Assembly: GCA_030549775.1 (NCBI GenBank)
Contig: CM060175.1
Coordinates: 64,779,245 to 64,843,244 of the forward strand
Source: Tamarix chinensis
Taxonomy: Eukaryota > Streptophyta > Magnoliopsida > Caryophyllales > Tamaricaceae
Reading direction: 5' to 3'
DNA: 64,000 bases
Positions 58,872 to 64,000 of this stretch are shown piece by piece (the stretch's first letter is position 1; every line of letters begins with the position of its first letter). The notes below the pieces were generated by a model, which had not been told where the DNA came from, made no database searches, and worked only from the letters and a program-made list of their open reading frames with translations. The position numbers and the translations under genes are program-made.

Positions 58872-60250
58872 TGGTACACAATTTCTTTTTTTTTTGTGGT
58901 TAATAGAAAAATCCATAAGCACGCAAATTCACAGTACCTATCAAGGTTGATCCTATGGAGACTAGGGGTTAATTATCAAAATTTATGTTTTTGATTAGCT
59001 AAACTAATGAGTAAGATAACATAAAATAAAATTGTAAGATTAAATAATAAAAATAAAATAAATAGCTAATTGGGTAGAATTCGGTATAATAAAGGGATAG
59101 GATTGGGTTTTTACACAACTTTAGTACTCAATGATGAATTATTTTAGCTCTCGGTGTTGGTTTTAAACTAAAAGGGTGAATTAGGCTAAATTAATTTAAG
59201 CCTCTTTTGATGTATAAAGATCGTTATTAATTAAGCTCAATTACGTACTTTTGTAGAATTATGGCTAAAGTAAACCTATTAATCTTCTTACTAATCTTAT
59301 AGAATTCCCAAAAAATCTAGCCTACTTTCATGGTTCAAAGTCCCCGCTTAATTTCTAAAGGTCTGGTATTAATTTTTACCTTTCAATCCTTCAATTAATT
59401 ACCTATGATTTCTAATTTTGCGATGAAGTGAGTTAACAAAATTTAATCACAATAAATTAATTTTAAAGATTGAACCTTTCACTAAGAACGTACAATAATT
59501 CATCAATAATTATAAAAAAAGTTGGGTTCTTTCCAATCCCAAACAAAGAATCTATTTACACATGATTGAAAATAAAGAACACAAGAAATAAATATGCAAT
59601 TCAACTATAGAAAGAAATTAATTAAGGAGAAGAAAGAAAGAACCAGTCTTTTGAGTAAAATCTTGGTAGAGAGTTGCAATCTAATCTTGCATAAGAAATT
59701 CTTCATGTTTCTTTAATACTTGAGTTCTAGCTCTAAAAATTATTTGGCAGCTAAAAGAGATAATTGAAACCCTATATATATGTATAGGTCTTAAAAATGT
59801 GGAAATAAATAAAGAAGTTTAATAAATATCGTAACCAAACCACATGTGCAGCATGTGATGTCTTACCTAAATCATGCTTGCTTGGGTAGTCTTTGGTATT
59901 TTGGTTGTAAATTTTTTTCAATCCTTTGATTGATGTGATTAAAGTTGAGTTAGAAAGCTATTGAAGAGACCTAAACTTTGCTATTTTAAGCTTTTTCATA
60001 TTCACATTAAACTATGGTTGAAATTTTAGTTCTTCATACACATACATCCATTTTCTTCTTGAACCATGGATTTTGATTCTCGTTGTTGCTCCAAAATATT
60101 GTTTAACTTCGAAGTTCCAACAATCATCAAATCTACACATAAGAATACAAACCAAAACAATATCCTTGATCTAAACATGAAATATGCATTAAACACTCAT
60201 AAATCATGCTTAAAGCACACCAATATAATGCATATTTTGTGTGTTTATCA
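58872..60250 (-). mobile_element. LTR-like block, possibly Tat/Athila-type
   Basis: Minus strand starts TGATAAACACACAAAATATG and ends AATTGTGTACCA. The terminal GTGTACCA and the adjoining GCGTGCTTATGGATT part resemble, from memory, LTR ends that precede a TGGCGCC primer site in Tat/Athila gypsy elements; here no internal region follows. No matching TSD was found (TGTGT against ATAAC), so the ends or the identity may be wrong. No coding content. Confidence 0.4.
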
Positions 60251-62120
60251 ATAACTTCCACTTATCTTTTTCAAGTTGACTAAACTTTTTGACTCATTAG
60301 ATTGGGAGTACCCTGCATAAGGCTCCCAGGTACATGATATAAGAATTGGTTTATGATGGGTTTGGTTTTCCTCCCTTTTCTTTTAAATATAACCTAAATC
60401 CTTTGAGATTAAAAATTAAAATATCTCTAAATAAAAAAATTAAAAGTAAAATTAAATGAAGAATAAGATATTTTTGATGCCAAAAATTTTTTATTTATCA
60501 AATTTAGAAAAATTATATTAAGTGAAACCCATAAAATATTAATTTATTGAAATAAATAGTAAATAAACTTAAAAAATCATGTGTGTTTATAAAAAACCAT
60601 AGAAACATTATTCTAAACTCAAATATAATTATTTGTATTTTTTAAGTAAATATACATTAAATAGTAATAATATATATATATATATATATATATGAATAAA
60701 AAATTTAGTTATTTGAAACCAAATAATAAAAATTTCAAAATATTTTTATCAATATCTGAATTTTTAACCTAAAAATACAAGCATAAATAGTGATTTATGG
60801 ATAAGGTGCATCTATGAAATAAATAGAAAAAATCATTTATTCATATTACCTTAAATACCATAAGGATGCTCAAATAATTTATTGGAGGTGAAATTTACCT
60901 TTTTATGGATAATTATCAAATTGATATGCTAGTTGAAATTGATTCTAGGGTATGTCCTTCAAATTCCACAAGTCCTACATGAGGAGGGTTGACTTAGTTA
61001 ATATTAGAGCCTATTGTTTTAGCTTTGGTTGAAAATTGGGTCAAAATAGCACAATTAGGTCTAATAAGGTGCTTACATACTTAAGTTTAGATTGAGAAAG
61101 GACATAAATGGATTGTTTATCGATGAATTGCCATAATTTTTTGATGATATAAGGATGATTAATAATTTGTTTCCTATGGTTGGATGTTAGTGTTTTTGGA
61201 TATTTATGTGTTTTCTGATGATGATTTCAAAACTAATTACATGGGTGAAGGATCACACAAAAAGATTTGTCAAAATAGCTTTGAAAGTCTCACATATATA
61301 ATTCTCAAATAATCTCTAATGAAAAACACAGATAATATAGTTTATTAGTTAACTCTTGATTAACTCAATACAAAATCAATAAAGGGGATTTCTTCATTAT
61401 TCCTCACAAATAATGAATTATAATAAGGAATCGACAAATATAAAAAGAGTTAAAACTCAAACTTCAATAATATTTAACTCATGAAAAAGAAACATATGCA
61501 TTAAATATATCATCCACGTACCTCCTCAACTAATAAGATAAATTAAATCTAAATGAGATAAAACTCCAAAAATATATAAGATAATACTCCACTTAAGAAG
61601 ATAAAAACACATTGTAACTAACTAATATATTAACAAACAATATTAATTAAGCAAATAACAACCTAATTAATAAATATAAAAAGATAATGAGAATCCATAT
61701 CATGCTAATCTACATGCCACATCTTATCCACTCATACATAAAAATTCAACTTGACTATCATATAACAAAACAAATATAACTTTGTATAGAAAACTTGAAA
61801 TAAAGATTCAAAAATTGAGTTAGGCTCTTGATTTATATGCTTTCCAATGGCATCTATATTTTAGGATAAATATGTTTGTTCCTAAATCAAAGCTTCATCA
61901 TTTACAATGTGGGAATAAACCAATCTTTAAAGTGTTGGCATGCTCTTGCATCATAATTGTTGAACTCAGAATATCTTATAATGTTCATTTGGTTTTACAT
62001 GAAAGACTTAAGCTTTAATGAAAACCAAACCAAACACTTTAAATAGTCTGTAGATTTTTTTAAATCAAATTTCCAAAACCTCATAACTCAATTTTCAAAA
62101 CCAAAGATTTTATGCCAATT
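60251..62120. other. AT-rich spacer with (TA)n
   Basis: No gene recognised. A (TA)n run of about 12 units lies at 60670-60693. Confidence 0.5.
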
Positions 62121-62905
62121 TATAACACTCCAAATTTTATAATTGAAATTATTTTTGTCAACAATGACTTATGGGGTCATAAATACAAATATGAGGGTGT
62201 TAATACCACACTTAGTAAAAGTTTGGCACCCACACTATCCTTGTTTTAAGTAGAAAGCTAAAACTATTTATACTTACATAATGATACATGCTTGGGAAAG
62301 AAAGATAAGATCATTTATATTTAAATGGCATAAAAGAGTGAAGTTAAATTAAGAAAATAAAAACATACCATATATCTAGAAACCCTAATTCTCACCCATA
62401 TATAAGCATGGTTATGAATGACCAAGATAAAGCCTACAACATATTATCCTTAATAGTTTAGTATCAATACACAATATAATGAGTAATATATTCTATCATA
62501 AAGATTCAATATGCTCATATAAGACATGGTATATCATATAAGAGAATACATGATATATCATAATTATTAAATATACGATAACATTGTACATGTGATAACA
62601 TAATACCTCTTATCACATTTCAGATTCAACATATATAGTTTACAATATCACTTGCCACATGATGTTGATACATTGAAAATATATAAATAAAGAGAATATG
62701 ACGATACATCCAATATGGCATGTGTGGTGCCAATAATCATGTAATGCATATGATACATCATGTACGATATTAATATAGTGCCAAGACTCGTAATAAAAGT
62801 TGTATTACAATTCAATGATTAGTGACCACATAATGTTAATTATTATTCACATATAGATTAGGGAAGAATCAATGACTTAGCATACAGATAGTAATTGATC
62901 ATAAT
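62121..62905 (-). mobile_element. Partial giant LTR (F7)
   Basis: Starts TATAACACTCCAAATTTTAT and has TGTTAATACCACACTTAG about 80 bp in, the same pair of landmarks as F2 and F6. The body is AT-rich and diverged. Limits approximate. Confidence 0.45.
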
Positions 62906-64000
62906 TGTAACACACTAAACTTTTCTAACCTTAATCTTTAGATATTTAGCTTCTTAATCCATGCCTAACACTTAACCTTAGCTTAATCCTCTTTTTTAAC
63001 CAATTACTTATTTCTTATGCTCATGTGAACCTTCCTTTTTATGCCAACCAATTTTCTTTTTTCATTCTTAGTTTGGTTATTCGAACTAAACTCTATCCTT
63101 ACCGAAAAACTCACTCAACCATCACACCTTTCATTCAAGTATCCTATACTCTATCCTAACCCATATCCCTTTGTTTTTTTTCATGTCTACACCCTAGTAG
63201 ATATAAAACTCTTGATCATGCCTTACCCCAAACACTCCTCACATTTTTTTTATTTCACACAACCATAATCACACACATAAAATCCTTTATTCTTTCCCTT
63301 TCTATTGATCTTTATCCCTAATTTGTTCTTGTTCTCTTCAATTTTCCTTCATCATTCAACTCCTAACTCCTATTCTTCCTTCTCTCATTGGTTCATATTT
63401 ATTTATTTTTGTTAAACTTGCATCTTTTCTACCTTTCTCATGTTAGAACCCCACATTAGCGTCACATAGAAAGCCTTTATCCCACACCATTCCTCCACAT
63501 AAGCCACCTTCAATATCCATCTTGCATGTAACAACTCCACCCCTAATGCCAACATTTTATTCTACCAACCCTAGTTGTGTGAGTCATGCATGCTACTACC
63601 CTCTACATATGTAAGCCTTGTGTATAACTCCCCAACTAGTTGTGTGATTCACTTACACAACCATAAGGTTATTGCACGACAACCTTGCATAACTGAATTA
63701 CCCCTTAGATTCTTTTTTAATGTTCCTTTCCTTCCTTTAATTAACCCTTGCTAATTTATATTAGTTTTTTCTAATCTCTTTTTGGAATCTAAATGATTCT
63801 AAAGTGCTGCTATATGGAGTTAGGAGTAATTTTGCTAAGACACAAGTGTAGATAGGTAAGGATACACATCTCTAACTTAAGGCTTTTATTGTAATGTATG
63901 TTTAATATTTCCATGATAGAATCCTCTCTCTTTTTTTCCACCAAAACTCATGTTTAGAATATTTAAGCTTATATTTATGTCTCACTTTGTGATATTGTGG
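62906..64000 (-). mobile_element. Possible further giant-LTR start (F8), cut by window end
   Basis: TGTAACACACTAAACTTTTC at 62906 resembles the superfamily terminus. The rest is CT-rich AT sequence without diagnostic arrays up to the window edge, so this is weak. Confidence 0.25.

Noticed and set aside
1..64000. Intact host protein-coding gene, tRNA, rRNA or miRNA hairpin
   Set aside because: No cloverleaf with A/B boxes, rRNA core or multi-exon host gene was found; only primer-binding fragments complementary to initiator tRNA were seen.

Overview
This window looks like intergenic heterochromatin from a flowering plant, probably a eudicot. It is AT-rich, has no intact host gene that I can recognise, and is packed with nested, decayed retrotransposons plus a dead hAT-type transposase and a LINE scrap. 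No rRNA, tRNA, CRISPR or bacterial-type operon is visible. All boundaries below were read by eye from terminal motifs (TG..CA), target-site duplications (TSDs) and homology between copies inside the window.

Left arm (1-7040): a 6.5-kb Ty3/gypsy element, Gypsy-1, minus strand, with both LTRs and a TATTA TSD. Its reverse transcriptase/RNase H core is deleted, and its integrase is split by an 852-bp solo LTR (TSD CCATG). Next (7222-20111) is a nest: a partial giant-LTR copy, a truncated giant LTR (8373), and a Ty1/copia element (Copia-1, minus) broken by two complete LTR-only elements, F1 (10824-14137, TSD TGTAA) and F2 (14713-19512, TSD GAAAC).

Middle (20112-31650): another partial giant-LTR copy (20590-22140), an L1-type LINE RT fragment (22500-22900), a ZMYM/DUF4371-type hAT transposase pseudogene (23990-26438, minus), and about 4 kb without recognisable genes.

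Right-centre (31653-51207): Gypsy-2 (plus strand, same family as Gypsy-1) keeps gag, protease, RT and RNase H remnants but has lost its integrase core. It is split by the 5.04-kb element F3 (34259-39298, TSD AGAAG), an inverted near-copy of F2. Then comes F5 (41758-51207), which contains the nested element F4 (44325-48019, TSD CCAAT).

Right arm (51208-64000): Copia-2, a Ty1/copia element with both LTRs and a GTTTG TSD (53197-58258, minus), an LTR-like block (58872-60250), and two further starts of the giant-LTR superfamily near the window end.

The most striking content is the LTR-only superfamily F1-F5 and relatives: 3.3-5.8 kb units with TG..CA ends, imperfect TGTAACACCCC-type inverted termini and 5-bp TSDs, but no internal retroviral genes. 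They share an architecture: a promoter with a TATA box (GC-rich upstream in F2-F4), splice-like sites, AT-rich spacer, minisatellites, and a tandem array of CCACCGG...ATAATAGTGG units. The simplest reading is solo LTRs of a giant-LTR gypsy lineage. All five complete copies in 64 kb being LTR-only, and the arrays recurring across diverged families, make them the part most worth following up.
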